Shown here one piece after another: positions 45,838 through 53,286 of a stretch of 64,000 nucleotides of DNA. The stretch lies in contig NZ_CP098755.1 in NCBI RefSeq assembly GCF_023746555.1, forward strand, positions 1,454,001 to 1,518,000. Reading direction: 5' to 3'. This DNA comes from Brevibacillus ruminantium (GTDB lineage Bacteria; Bacillota; Bacilli; Brevibacillales; Brevibacillaceae). How positions within the stretch are numbered: the first letter of the stretch is position 1; every line of letters starts with the position of its first letter. The notes under the pieces were generated by a model. It had not been told where the DNA came from. It saw nothing but the letters and a program-made list of their open reading frames with translations, and searched no databases. A program made the translations under genes and the position numbers.

Positions 45838-45894
45838 GCAAAAAGCGTCGGAACATGCGGTCGGATACCAGACTCGCGATTCTGACGCTTTTTG
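45838..45894. terminator. Terminator, repeat unit 2
   Basis: Second copy of the GCGTC..GACGC hairpin with TTTTTGC, differing at only a few bases from 45152-45208. It stops the upstream paralogue before paralogue 1. Confidence 0.8.
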
Positions 45895-45901
45895 CTTTGC
45901 G

Positions 45902-46381
45902 TTATTCCCTCTCTTGGTACGTCCACTTCCCTTTTGCCGGGTCGAGTCGAATCTCGAAGGTTAAGGTTTCGCCGCTTTTTCGTGTGAAAGAGAAGGTGCC
46001 TTCCTTTAGCTCTTCGTCCAAGAGGATGATCGGGATCTGATCGCCGATCTGGGCGTATTTTTGCATGATTTTGTCCTGGACTTCGATAAAAGAGGATTGG
46101 ATTTCCTCTGAGTATTGTTTTTCGAATTTCTCCATGAATGGAGTAATTTCAGTAAAATTAGCATAAACCCATTTTTTATCCCTCTCATCTGTCAAGATTT
46201 CAAGGGTTTCTAGTGACTTTGCTTCTGCATTAATTCCCAAGGTTTGAAGGGTAGACTGGTGCATTACTTTCTCCATCATATCGGGATCTTCTGTTGCACG
46301 GATCTGATTGCCAATGAATAAGGTAGTACCTGCAAGCAAAAGGGCTAGTCCCAGCAACGTTACTTTTTTCCTCATTACCAT
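45902..46381 (-). CDS. Exported paralogue 2 of a tandem pair
   Basis: Protein of 159 residues with the same plan: signal or anchor (LLGLALLLAGTTLFIGNQIR), a divergent middle (EAKSLETLEILTDERDKKWV) and a C-terminal half almost the same as paralogue 1 at both protein and DNA level. Function unknown. GGAAAGGAGC precedes the start; ATG 46375 is an alternative. Confidence 0.7.
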   Translation of the reverse strand: MVMRKKVTLLGLALLLAGTTLFIGNQIRATEDPDMMEKVMHQSTLQTLGINAEAKSLETLEILTDERDKKWVYANFTEITPFMEKFEKQYSEEIQSSFIEVQDKIMQKYAQIGDQIPIILLDEELKEGTFSFTRKSGETLTFEIRLDPAKGKWTYQERE

Positions 46382-46605
46382 AGAAAGCTCCTTTCCTTTT
46401 GTGATAGGGCTGCAGGGAAAATTGTGACTCTATTCCATACTAATCCATATCACGATTAGAATAAATGGGAACTTGGATGTTTTTTCCATATCCTTTTCTT
46501 TATAAGCCGATCACTTTTGAACGCAGCCTCTATTGCCTCGCCCGCTTATATCGTGTATAGTTTTAATTGGAATTTTTTCATTCTCAGGAAGGAGGTGCAA
46601 GGTAC

Positions 46606-46755
46606 GTGTTTGGAGCTGTTCAGGCTTGGTTTATTGTGGAAACCAACAGTATGACCCATGATTTTTTGCTCCAAGGGAGAAGTCTGCCCTTTTTTGGTCA
46701 TACAATCGAGCGGAACAAACCAGGCGTACCATGCATCGGAATTAGGAAACAGTAG
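46606..46755 (+). CDS. Small protein of 49 residues with strong ribosome site
   Basis: GTG start with AAGGAGGTG eight bases upstream. The product (MFGAVQAWFIVETNSMTHDF.. ending CIGIRKQ) has an amphipathic start and a basic end, with no membrane segment. A perfect terminator lies 52 bases after the stop, so a short dedicated transcript is likely. No family was recognised. The antisense frame across it has no ribosome site. Confidence 0.5.
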   Translation: MFGAVQAWFIVETNSMTHDFLLQGRSLPFFGHTIERNKPGVPCIGIRKQ

Positions 46756-46807
46756 CGGACGACTCGCGTAATCGCGTTCGTTCATTCTCCTATACGCGTA
46801 AACGATG

Positions 46808-46834
46808 CCGCAGGTGGTTGCCTGCGGTTTTTTT
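46808..46834 (+). terminator. Terminator of the small gene
   Basis: CCGCAGG and CCTGCGG with a TGGTTG loop, followed by seven T. Confidence 0.85.
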
Positions 46835-46919
46835 GTGTTCAAAATTTTAGTTCTAAAAGGCACATCGTGTTGCCGTTGTACGCATAATACGCACCATCCA
46901 ACCTGAGGAGGAAAAGAAA

Positions 46920-49085
46920 ATGATTATCGTATCTGCACAAAACATTTACAAAGGCTATGGCGCGAACCCTGTACTGGAAGGGGTTACGCTGGAGATAAAA
47001 GCAGGAGAGCGGGCTGGCTTTGTCGGCCCCAATGGCGCTGGTAAAACCACATTGTTCAAGCTGCTGGCCGGCATGGAGCAGCAGGACCAGGGAGAGCTTT
47101 TCCGGGCGCGAGGGAGTGTGTGGGCCTATTTGCCGCAGACGCCGATCTACCCGGAGGCGTGGACGGGACAAGACGTGATCGCCAGTGCCTTCGCGGATGG
47201 ATTGCGTTTGCAGGAGGAGCTCAGGGAGCTGGAGAGACAACTGAGCCTCTGCACGGCAGAAGACCCCGATCTGGAGCGGCTGATCCATCGCTATCAGCAA
47301 AAGCAGGATGCCTTCGAGCAGTTGGGCGGCTACACCTGGGAAGTGCGGATGGCCCAGGTGGTAGAGGGATTGGGTATCGAAGGCCATCTCCTGTCCACCC
47401 CCTTTGTTCAGCTCAGCGGCGGTGAGAAGACCAAGATCGGCCTGGCAAAGCTTCTCTGCGAGAAAAGCGACGTGCTGCTTCTCGATGAGCCGACGAACCA
47501 TCTGGATGTGGAGGCCATGGAGTGGCTGGAGGGTTTTCTGCGAGAGTATGAGGGAACCATTCTCCTGATTTCGCATGACCGCCATTTTCTCGATGCCGTC
47601 GTTACTTCGATCTACCATGTGGACGGCGGCGAGGTCGAGCATTATCACGGCAATTACAGTTATTTTGCTACGGAAAGGGAAGAGAGGCTGCTGCGCCAGT
47701 TTGAGGCTTACGAAGAGCAGCAGAAGAAGATCAAGAAAATGCAGGAGACGATCAAGCGGCTCAAAGAGTGGGGCAACCGCTCCAATCCGCCGAACGAAGC
47801 TTTCCATCGCCGGGCCAAAAGCATGGAAAAGGCATTGGCCCGAATTGAGCGGATTGAGCGACCGCGGCTGGAAGCGGAACGAATGGGACTTTCTTTTCAA
47901 AAAGCGGACAGAAGCGGCGAGGATGTCCTAATCGCCTCCAAGCTGCACAAAGCTTTTGGGGAGAAACAGCTAGTAAACGGAGCGGATTTGCTTCTGCGCT
48001 ACGGAGAAAGGAAGGCCCTTCTCGGCCCGAATGGATGCGGGAAGTCTACCTTTATTAAAATGATGCTGGGAGAAGTGGCGCCGGACAGCGGTACGGTTCG
48101 GATCGGAGCCAGCGTCACGGTAGGTTATCTCTCGCAGCAAGCCCTGGAGGGGGATCAGCAGCGAAGGCTGATCGATGTTTTCCGGGAGACAGCCGGGATT
48201 TCCGAAGCAGAAGCGCGTCATCGTCTCGCCCGCTTTCTCTTTTACGGTGAGCATGTATTCAAGCGCCTCGGACAACTGAGCGGCGGGGAGCGGATGAGGC
48301 TGCGGCTGGCACAGCTGATGCATCAGGAGATCAATTTGCTGATTCTCGACGAGCCGACCAATCATTTGGATATCGAGTCGCGCGAGACGCTGGAGGAAGC
48401 GTTAACGGATTTTCGCGGTTCTTTGTTCATCGTGTCTCATGACCGCTACTTTTTGCAGAAGATGGTGAACGGCGTGTACTGGATGGAGCAAGGGCGTCTG
48501 GTGCACTACGAAGGATCGTTTCAGGAAGCTGTGGAGAAGAGAAAACAGGGGCGTAGCGAATCGGTTGTCTCATCAAAGACGGCGTCAAAGGGGGTATCTG
48601 TTCCTGCAGAGACTCCTGCTGAGACGTCACCAAAGTCATCGGAAAAGACTCCAACTGGGGAACCTGCTGAGCCTTTTGCGCAGACTTCATCACAGTCATC
48701 GGCCAAGGCTCCAGCTCAGGTACCTGCCAAGGCTATTGTTTCGACTTCTTCACAACCATCAGATAAGGATCAAGCTCAGGCCTCAGCCCAGACTACGGCC
48801 CAAGCATCAGCTCAGGCTTCGGCCCAGACTCAGGACCGAGTTTCCGTCCAGCCTCCCGCCGAGGCAAAAGTCAAGGAACCTGCGAAAAGGGTCAATGCCT
48901 TCAAGCTGGCAGCGCTGGAAGGCAAGATCGCCGAATTGGAAGAAAAACGGGAACAGCTGCTGCAGCTTTTATTCGAGGGGAGCGAGGATTATACGGAGCT
49001 GATGAAGTGGCAGAAGGAATTGGAAAACGTGGAGCAGGAGCGTGATGACTGCTATTTGGAGTGGGTCGCCATGCAGGAAGGATAA
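46920..49085 (+). CDS. ABC-F family ATPase with long low-complexity linker
   Basis: Cytoplasmic ribosome-associated ATPase of 721 residues, without membrane segments. Two cassettes: the first has GPNGAGKTTLFKLLAG, LSGGEKTKIGLAKLL, LLLDEPTNHLD; the second GPNGCGKSTFIKMMLG, LSGGERMRLRLAQLM, LILDEPTNHLD. The interdomain P-site helix region (about 250-320) is present. Between residues 545 and 660 lies an Ala/Ser/Gln/Thr/Pro-rich stretch, then a C-terminal coiled coil (LEGKIAELEEKREQLLQLLF). Translation-factor (YdiF/Uup-like) and antibiotic-resistance roles are both possible. GAGGAGGAAAAG precedes the ATG. Confidence 0.9.
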   Translation: MIIVSAQNIYKGYGANPVLEGVTLEIKAGERAGFVGPNGAGKTTLFKLLAGMEQQDQGELFRARGSVWAYLPQTPIYPEAWTGQDVIASAFADGLRLQEELRELERQLSLCTAEDPDLERLIHRYQQKQDAFEQLGGYTWEVRMAQVVEGLGIEGHLLSTPFVQLSGGEKTKIGLAKLLCEKSDVLLLDEPTNHLDVEAMEWLEGFLREYEGTILLISHDRHFLDAVVTSIYHVDGGEVEHYHGNYSYFATEREERLLRQFEAYEEQQKKIKKMQETIKRLKEWGNRSNPPNEAFHRRAKSMEKALARIERIERPRLEAERMGLSFQKADRSGEDVLIASKLHKAFGEKQLVNGADLLLRYGERKALLGPNGCGKSTFIKMMLGEVAPDSGTVRIGASVTVGYLSQQALEGDQQRRLIDVFRETAGISEAEARHRLARFLFYGEHVFKRLGQLSGGERMRLRLAQLMHQEINLLILDEPTNHLDIESRETLEEALTDFRGSLFIVSHDRYFLQKMVNGVYWMEQGRLVHYEGSFQEAVEKRKQGRSESVVSSKTASKGVSVPAETPAETSPKSSEKTPTGEPAEPFAQTSSQSSAKAPAQVPAKAIVSTSSQPSDKDQAQASAQTTAQASAQASAQTQDRVSVQPPAEAKVKEPAKRVNAFKLAALEGKIAELEEKREQLLQLLFEGSEDYTELMKWQKELENVEQERDDCYLEWVAMQEG

Positions 49086-49200
49086 CGAAATCATATCAGC
49101 AGGATATCGGCCAATCTGGAATTTGATTCCAAAGGGTGAGCAAATTTGTGTAACCATGCCATAGGCACTTCCGTAATAGTAGTGGTGAGGTGAATCAGGT

Positions 49201-49929
49201 TTGCTCTATTTATTGACGTTATTCGTCGTTGGACTCATAGGGATCACCCTGCGTTTTGTCATCAAGGGTGAATTCGACCTGGAACAACTGCTGATCCTGT
49301 CCATGCTGCCTATCGGAGCGATTCTGGTTTGGTTGCTCCAAAAGCGGCAGATCAGAAGAGATTCTACCTACCAGCCCAAACAGCCCGAGCCCCGGTGGCA
49401 ATCTTCTGTAGCGGAGCGACATTCTTCCGGACGGAAGCTGCTTTATCGCGGCGGCGAGATTTACGCGACGTATTCTCGCTATTACAGAAAGCGTTGGCAG
49501 GAGATATTCAACCAAGTCATAGACGGCAAGGGAAATGGCTATCTGAATCTCTCGTTTACGAAAGCGGACGGGACTGCGATCAGGTTTGTGGATCAGAAGG
49601 AAAGCATGCTGCGTTGGAATGAAGCCTGGCAGATTGTCCAGGACGGGCAAGTAATCGGTGAGATTAAAACGGATTTTACGGTCAAGAACAGCGTTGCTCT
49701 GCAGGAAGGGATTACGCTGATTTGGAAGGACCAGTCCTACTATTTTAAATCCTTTCGACTGGATTCACGGACAGAAGTGATGCGGGATCAGCAAGTGATT
49801 GCCAAAGGCAAGCGTTCGGATCTGTTCCGCTCCCACTATCAGTTTGAAGTCATCACTGATCAGGTGGATGAGGAGGAAGAGTCCATCCTGGCGATGGTGT
49901 ATGTACTCTTTGTCTATATCCATAAATAA
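49201..49929 (+). CDS. Membrane-anchored protein of unknown function
   Basis: Protein of 242 residues: two membrane helices (3-20 and 28-46), a short basic/proline linker, then about 165 residues rich in beta strands (YLNLSFTKADGTAIRFVDQK, WQIVQDGQVIGEIKTDFTV and on), ending with a hydrophobic ILAMVYVLFVYIHK. The strand pattern resembles tubby/LURP-like folds, but this is only a guess. TTG start with GTGGTGAGGTGAATCAGG upstream. Confidence 0.6.
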   Translation: MLYLLTLFVVGLIGITLRFVIKGEFDLEQLLILSMLPIGAILVWLLQKRQIRRDSTYQPKQPEPRWQSSVAERHSSGRKLLYRGGEIYATYSRYYRKRWQEIFNQVIDGKGNGYLNLSFTKADGTAIRFVDQKESMLRWNEAWQIVQDGQVIGEIKTDFTVKNSVALQEGITLIWKDQSYYFKSFRLDSRTEVMRDQQVIAKGKRSDLFRSHYQFEVITDQVDEEEESILAMVYVLFVYIHK

Positions 49930-49974
49930 AAAACAGAGCTATCTCCCGAAGTGGATGTATAGCTCTGTTTTTTT
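49930..49974. terminator. Bidirectional terminator between convergent genes
   Basis: AAAACAGAGCTAT and ATAGCTCTGTTTT form a 13-bp stem with A and T tracts on either side. Confidence 0.85.
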
Positions 49975-49996
49975 GGAGAGAATGATGTTGTCAGGC

Positions 49997-51169
49997 TTAC
50001 CCTTCGGCTCTCTCCGGCAGCTGATGGGAACGGGTGCGGAACAGCACCAGCATGATCACCATCAAAACGCCGCCGAGGATAAAAGGACCGCTGAGATACC
50101 ACTGGTAGACAGCGCCGCCTGCAAGCGGACCGAGGATACGCCCAAGGCTGTCCATAGAGCTGATTGCGCCGCTGGTGATCCCTTGCCCTTGACGGGTGCG
50201 CTGCGTGATCATGGCTGTTCCCGTCGCTCGGATCATCCCTTGGCCTGCCCCGAAGAGTGAAAGTGTCAAGGCGAGTGTCCAGAAATGGGCGGAAAGCGGG
50301 ATCGCGAAGAACCCGATGGCATAGAGGGCCAGACCGAGGGTGAGGACCAGTGGCTCGCCCAGCCGCTTCACCATTTTGCCAATCAGTCCGCCCTGCACAA
50401 AGGCGGAGATAATGCCCATGACCAGGAACATGTTGCCCAAATCCTTCGAGGTAAAGCCATACAAGTCATTGATGTACAAAGCGAAGGTGGTTTCCAACCC
50501 GGAAAAGGCAAAGGAGACGATAAACATGATTCCGTACATCAGCGAGAGTGGACCGAAGACGACGGACAAGAGATTTCCCTGCTTCTCCCGTGCCACGCCC
50601 GTCCGTTTTTCTTTCGGCAAGCTTTCCGGCAGGGCAAACAAAATAATCAAAAAGGTTACAAAAGCAACACCGCCCGATGCAAAAAACGGGACAGCGAATC
50701 CAAACGGACTCAGGTATCCGCCGATCGCGGGACCAAATACAAAGCTGAGCCCGATTCCCGCACCGATAATCCCCATGCCCTTGGCCCGTTCGTCTGCGGG
50801 AAAAACATCCGCAACCATGGCTGTGACGGTTGGCAGTGCAGCCGCGGAAACAATTCCGCCCAATATCCGGTATACGAGCATTTCGGTATAGCTGCCAGCC
50901 ATACCGAACAGGATAAACGTGATGGAAAAACCAAACAGGCCAAAGGCGATCAATGGTTTTCGCCCAATCCGGTCAGAAACAGATCCCCAGATAGGAGCAA
51001 ACAGAAATTGCATGATGTTGTAGCTTGCGAACAGAATGCCTATTTGAAAGGAGGTTGCGCCGAGTTTTTCGGCAAAAAACGGTAGAATCGGTATGATGAT
51101 CCCGAACCCCAGCATGGTTAAAAATGCGATCAAAAACAAGAGGGGAAGGTACTTCTTTTTCACACACAC
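49997..51169 (-). CDS. MFS efflux pump (12-helix drug:proton antiporter type)
   Basis: Transporter of 390 residues with 12 helices, DHA1 group. FLTMLGFGIIIPILPFFAEK carries the DHA1 opening motif; motif A is GSVSDRIGRKPL, motif B includes YRILGGIVSAA, and motif C is GIIGAGIGLSFVFGPAIGGY, which marks antiporters of the Bmr/NorA/TetA kind. Drug specificity is unknown. GTG start with GAAAGAGGTAAGT upstream. It is divergent from the gene at 51332. Confidence 0.87.
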   Translation of the reverse strand: MCVKKKYLPLLFLIAFLTMLGFGIIIPILPFFAEKLGATSFQIGILFASYNIMQFLFAPIWGSVSDRIGRKPLIAFGLFGFSITFILFGMAGSYTEMLVYRILGGIVSAAALPTVTAMVADVFPADERAKGMGIIGAGIGLSFVFGPAIGGYLSPFGFAVPFFASGGVAFVTFLIILFALPESLPKEKRTGVAREKQGNLLSVVFGPLSLMYGIMFIVSFAFSGLETTFALYINDLYGFTSKDLGNMFLVMGIISAFVQGGLIGKMVKRLGEPLVLTLGLALYAIGFFAIPLSAHFWTLALTLSLFGAGQGMIRATGTAMITQRTRQGQGITSGAISSMDSLGRILGPLAGGAVYQWYLSGPFILGGVLMVIMLVLFRTRSHQLPERAEG

Positions 51170-51331
51170 TTACCTCTTTCCGCCAAAAAAATTAGATGAT
51201 GTTTCCACCTTACGTGAAGGTCTGGATGAAGTCAAGCAAGCCAGCGTTACGGATGGAGCGAGACGTGGTATACTGGGAGAATGACATACATTCGTCAAAC
51301 GAAACAGCGGAGTTAAGAGGTGTGTGATAGG

Positions 51332-51724
51332 ATGTCTACCGCCATGATGGTCTATCTGGCTTGGGAAGAGGATGACTGGCTGGATGAGGTTCTCGATCGT
51401 TTTCCTGAAGTACGCGCAATGGTGCCGAATGTAAAAACCTGGCAACTGCTTCAGGAGGAACGGCATATACATGGACTGGACCGATACGTCATTGTTCTGA
51501 ATGCCGCCCATGAGCAAGAGGAGTGCCGCCAATTTTTGCGGCTGCTGCAGGAGAGTGAATCGTTTTCGCGTGATTCGCTTTATATTGTGGGATTGAAACC
51601 GGAGGAAGAGGAGAGCTGGCAGCGGGACTATCCGCAAGCAAAGATTATTGTGATTACGGGTTTTGCCGTCGAATTCGACTATGATGCCGTATTGTCACAA
51701 ATGGAATCCGATCTGGAGGGGTAG
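51332..51724 (+). CDS. Conserved-looking acidic protein of unknown function
   Basis: Cytoplasmic protein of 130 residues, strongly acidic. It opens MSTAMMVYLAWEEDDWLDEV and has an alternating strand/helix pattern (YVIVLNAAHEQEECRQFLRL, LYIVGLKPEEEESW, AKIIVITGFAVEFD) like a small Rossmann-type or receiver-like fold. No family was recognised. AAGAGGTGTG precedes the ATG. The yqgQ gene follows after two bases, so they form an operon. Confidence 0.65.
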   Translation: MSTAMMVYLAWEEDDWLDEVLDRFPEVRAMVPNVKTWQLLQEERHIHGLDRYVIVLNAAHEQEECRQFLRLLQESESFSRDSLYIVGLKPEEEESWQRDYPQAKIIVITGFAVEFDYDAVLSQMESDLEG

Positions 51725-51726
51725 CC

Positions 51727-51927
51727 TTGAACAGACGTGAAGGGTTTGACCTGCAATCTTTTCTGAAGCGCTATAGTCTCTTCATTTATACGGGAGATCC
51801 GGAGGGTGACCTAATCTTGCTCGAAGATGAGATTCGCGAGCTCTACCAGTTGGGCATGATCGAAAAGGAAGAAATGTTCGAGGCTTTGGGGGCTGTAAAG
51901 AAACAGTATTCAAGAGAGGAGCGGTAG
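51727..51927 (+). CDS. yqgQ: YqgQ family protein (DUF910)
   Basis: Helical protein of 66 residues. LKRYSLFIYTGDPEGDLILL and EDEIRELYQLGMI match YqgQ of Bacillus subtilis closely. YqgQ is a small three-helix protein of unknown function, often near glucokinase genes, which are not visible here. The TTG start lies two bases after the upstream stop, within GAGGGGTAGCC, so translation is probably coupled. Confidence 0.88.
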   Translation: MNRREGFDLQSFLKRYSLFIYTGDPEGDLILLEDEIRELYQLGMIEKEEMFEALGAVKKQYSREER

Positions 51928-51948
51928 AAGCCGCCTCCTCTTTTTTTC
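51916..51948 (+). terminator. Terminator overlapping the yqgQ 3' end
   Basis: GAGGAGCGG pairs with CCGCCTCCTC (one bulge), followed by seven T. Confidence 0.8.
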
Positions 51949-52044
51949 TTCATCTGAAATCTTAAGAAAATCTTCAGTTTTTTATTTTCTTTTTTCTAAG
52001 GAATGAGGAGTAGGATAGGTAGTGTGAGAGGAGTGACCGGATCG

Positions 52045-52650
52045 ATGAAAAGTACGTCTGAAAGAACAGGGTGCCTGGAGCCCAAGCTCATCCCCATCAC
52101 AGACAAGCTGTTGTTTGCCTCCCGGTTTCTCATTTCCCCGAGATCAGTTGGCAGCATCATACCCAGCTCTCGCCAACTCGTAAAAAAGATGATCGAGCCC
52201 GTAAACTGGGAACGAGCTACTTCGATCGTAGAGCTGGGTGCAGGAACAGGTGTCTTTACAGAAGCAATCCGCTCTGCCATGCGAAGGGACTGTACGGCGT
52301 TGATACTGGAACAGGATGAGAAAATGCGTCAACGGCTGATTCGCCGCTTTCCCGATCTGTCTTACGGACACGATGCCCGCAGGCTGATCGACACACTGAA
52401 GGAAAACGGCGCGGGCCAGGTAGATGCGATCATCAGCGGCCTTCCTTTCGCCAATTTTCCGCAGGAGATGCGCGATGATATTTTGGACCAGGTAGAGGCT
52501 GCATTGAAGCCGAATGGTGTCTTTGTACAGTTTCAATATTCCTTGCAGATGAATAAGCAATTGAGGAAACGCTTTGGCGAAGTAGCGGTGCATTTTGTTC
52601 CATTCAACGTTCCGAGCGCGTTCGTCTATGTTTGCCGAAAGAGAAGGTGA
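52045..52650 (+). CDS. Phospholipid N-methyltransferase-like SAM enzyme
   Basis: Class I methyltransferase of 201 residues. Its N-terminal part, FLISPRSVGSIIPSSRQLVK, is typical of the PmtA-like/rRNA-dimethylase-like group. Motif I is IVELGAGTGVFTEAIRS, the acidic end of strand 2 is LILEQDEKMR, and DAIISGLPFANFP corresponds to the NLPY-type motif. It may methylate phosphatidylethanolamine or another amine. ATG 52045 is preferred because AGAGGAGTGACC precedes it. Confidence 0.75.
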   Translation: MKSTSERTGCLEPKLIPITDKLLFASRFLISPRSVGSIIPSSRQLVKKMIEPVNWERATSIVELGAGTGVFTEAIRSAMRRDCTALILEQDEKMRQRLIRRFPDLSYGHDARRLIDTLKENGAGQVDAIISGLPFANFPQEMRDDILDQVEAALKPNGVFVQFQYSLQMNKQLRKRFGEVAVHFVPFNVPSAFVYVCRKRR

Positions 52651-52655
52651 GATTC

Positions 52656-53249
52656 GTGGAAACAGATTTGATTACCAATATGGTTGCCCAATACGGTTAT
52701 CCGGCTTTGTTTTTTGCCTTGTGGCTGGGGATAGTCGGCATGCCTATTCCTGATGAAATGATCGTCATGACAGCCGGAGCGATTACCGCCAAAGGGTGGC
52801 TGCTGCCTGTTCCAGCTTTTATCGCGGTTTATCTGGGAGTGGTATCCGGTCTGTCACTCGGTTACGTTCTTGGTTATCGGGTCGGAGCGCCGATTCTTCA
52901 GTGGCTTGCCAGAAAGCTGAAAGGAGAAACGTATCTGAAGAAAGCGGAGAATCTGCTGAACCGATACGGGAGTGGCGCGATATGTCTGAGCTATTTTTTT
53001 CCGGTTGTTCGCCACGTCGTTCCTTATCTGGTCGGCATTCAGCGGATGCCTCTGCGCCGTTATGCCCTGTACTCGCTGCCCACCGGCTTTGTCTGGACGC
53101 TGAACTATTTTATGGCGGGCCGGTTATTCGGTCATCACCTGGATACGATCGCCAAAAATGTGCAAACCTATGGCTGGATCAGCTTGCTTGCACTGGGGCT
53201 GTTTGCTGTCATCTACTACTTGATTCGGCAGCGTCGTCAAGCTGCTTGA
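52656..53249 (+). CDS. DedA-family membrane protein
   Basis: Membrane protein of 197 residues with about five helices. DedA proteins act as lipid transporters or scramblases (undecaprenyl phosphate and phospholipids). Characteristic: LWLGIVGMPIPDEMIVMTAG, LGYVLGYRVGA, and FFPVVRHVVPYLVGIQRMPL with the conserved Arg. GTG 52656 with GAGAAGGTGAGATTC is the likely start, six bases after the methyltransferase stop, so these two form an operon. A group II intron follows the terminator. Confidence 0.88.
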   Translation: METDLITNMVAQYGYPALFFALWLGIVGMPIPDEMIVMTAGAITAKGWLLPVPAFIAVYLGVVSGLSLGYVLGYRVGAPILQWLARKLKGETYLKKAENLLNRYGSGAICLSYFFPVVRHVVPYLVGIQRMPLRRYALYSLPTGFVWTLNYFMAGRLFGHHLDTIAKNVQTYGWISLLALGLFAVIYYLIRQRRQAA

Positions 53250-53254
53250 ACGTC

Positions 53255-53285
53255 AAAGAGCGCGGAGAGACCGCGCTCTTTTTTT
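53255..53285 (+). terminator. DedA operon terminator, target site of the intron
   Basis: AGAGCGCGG and CCGCGCTCT form a stem with an AGAGA loop, followed by seven T. The intron's first base is at 53287. Confidence 0.88.
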
Positions 53286-53286
53286 A

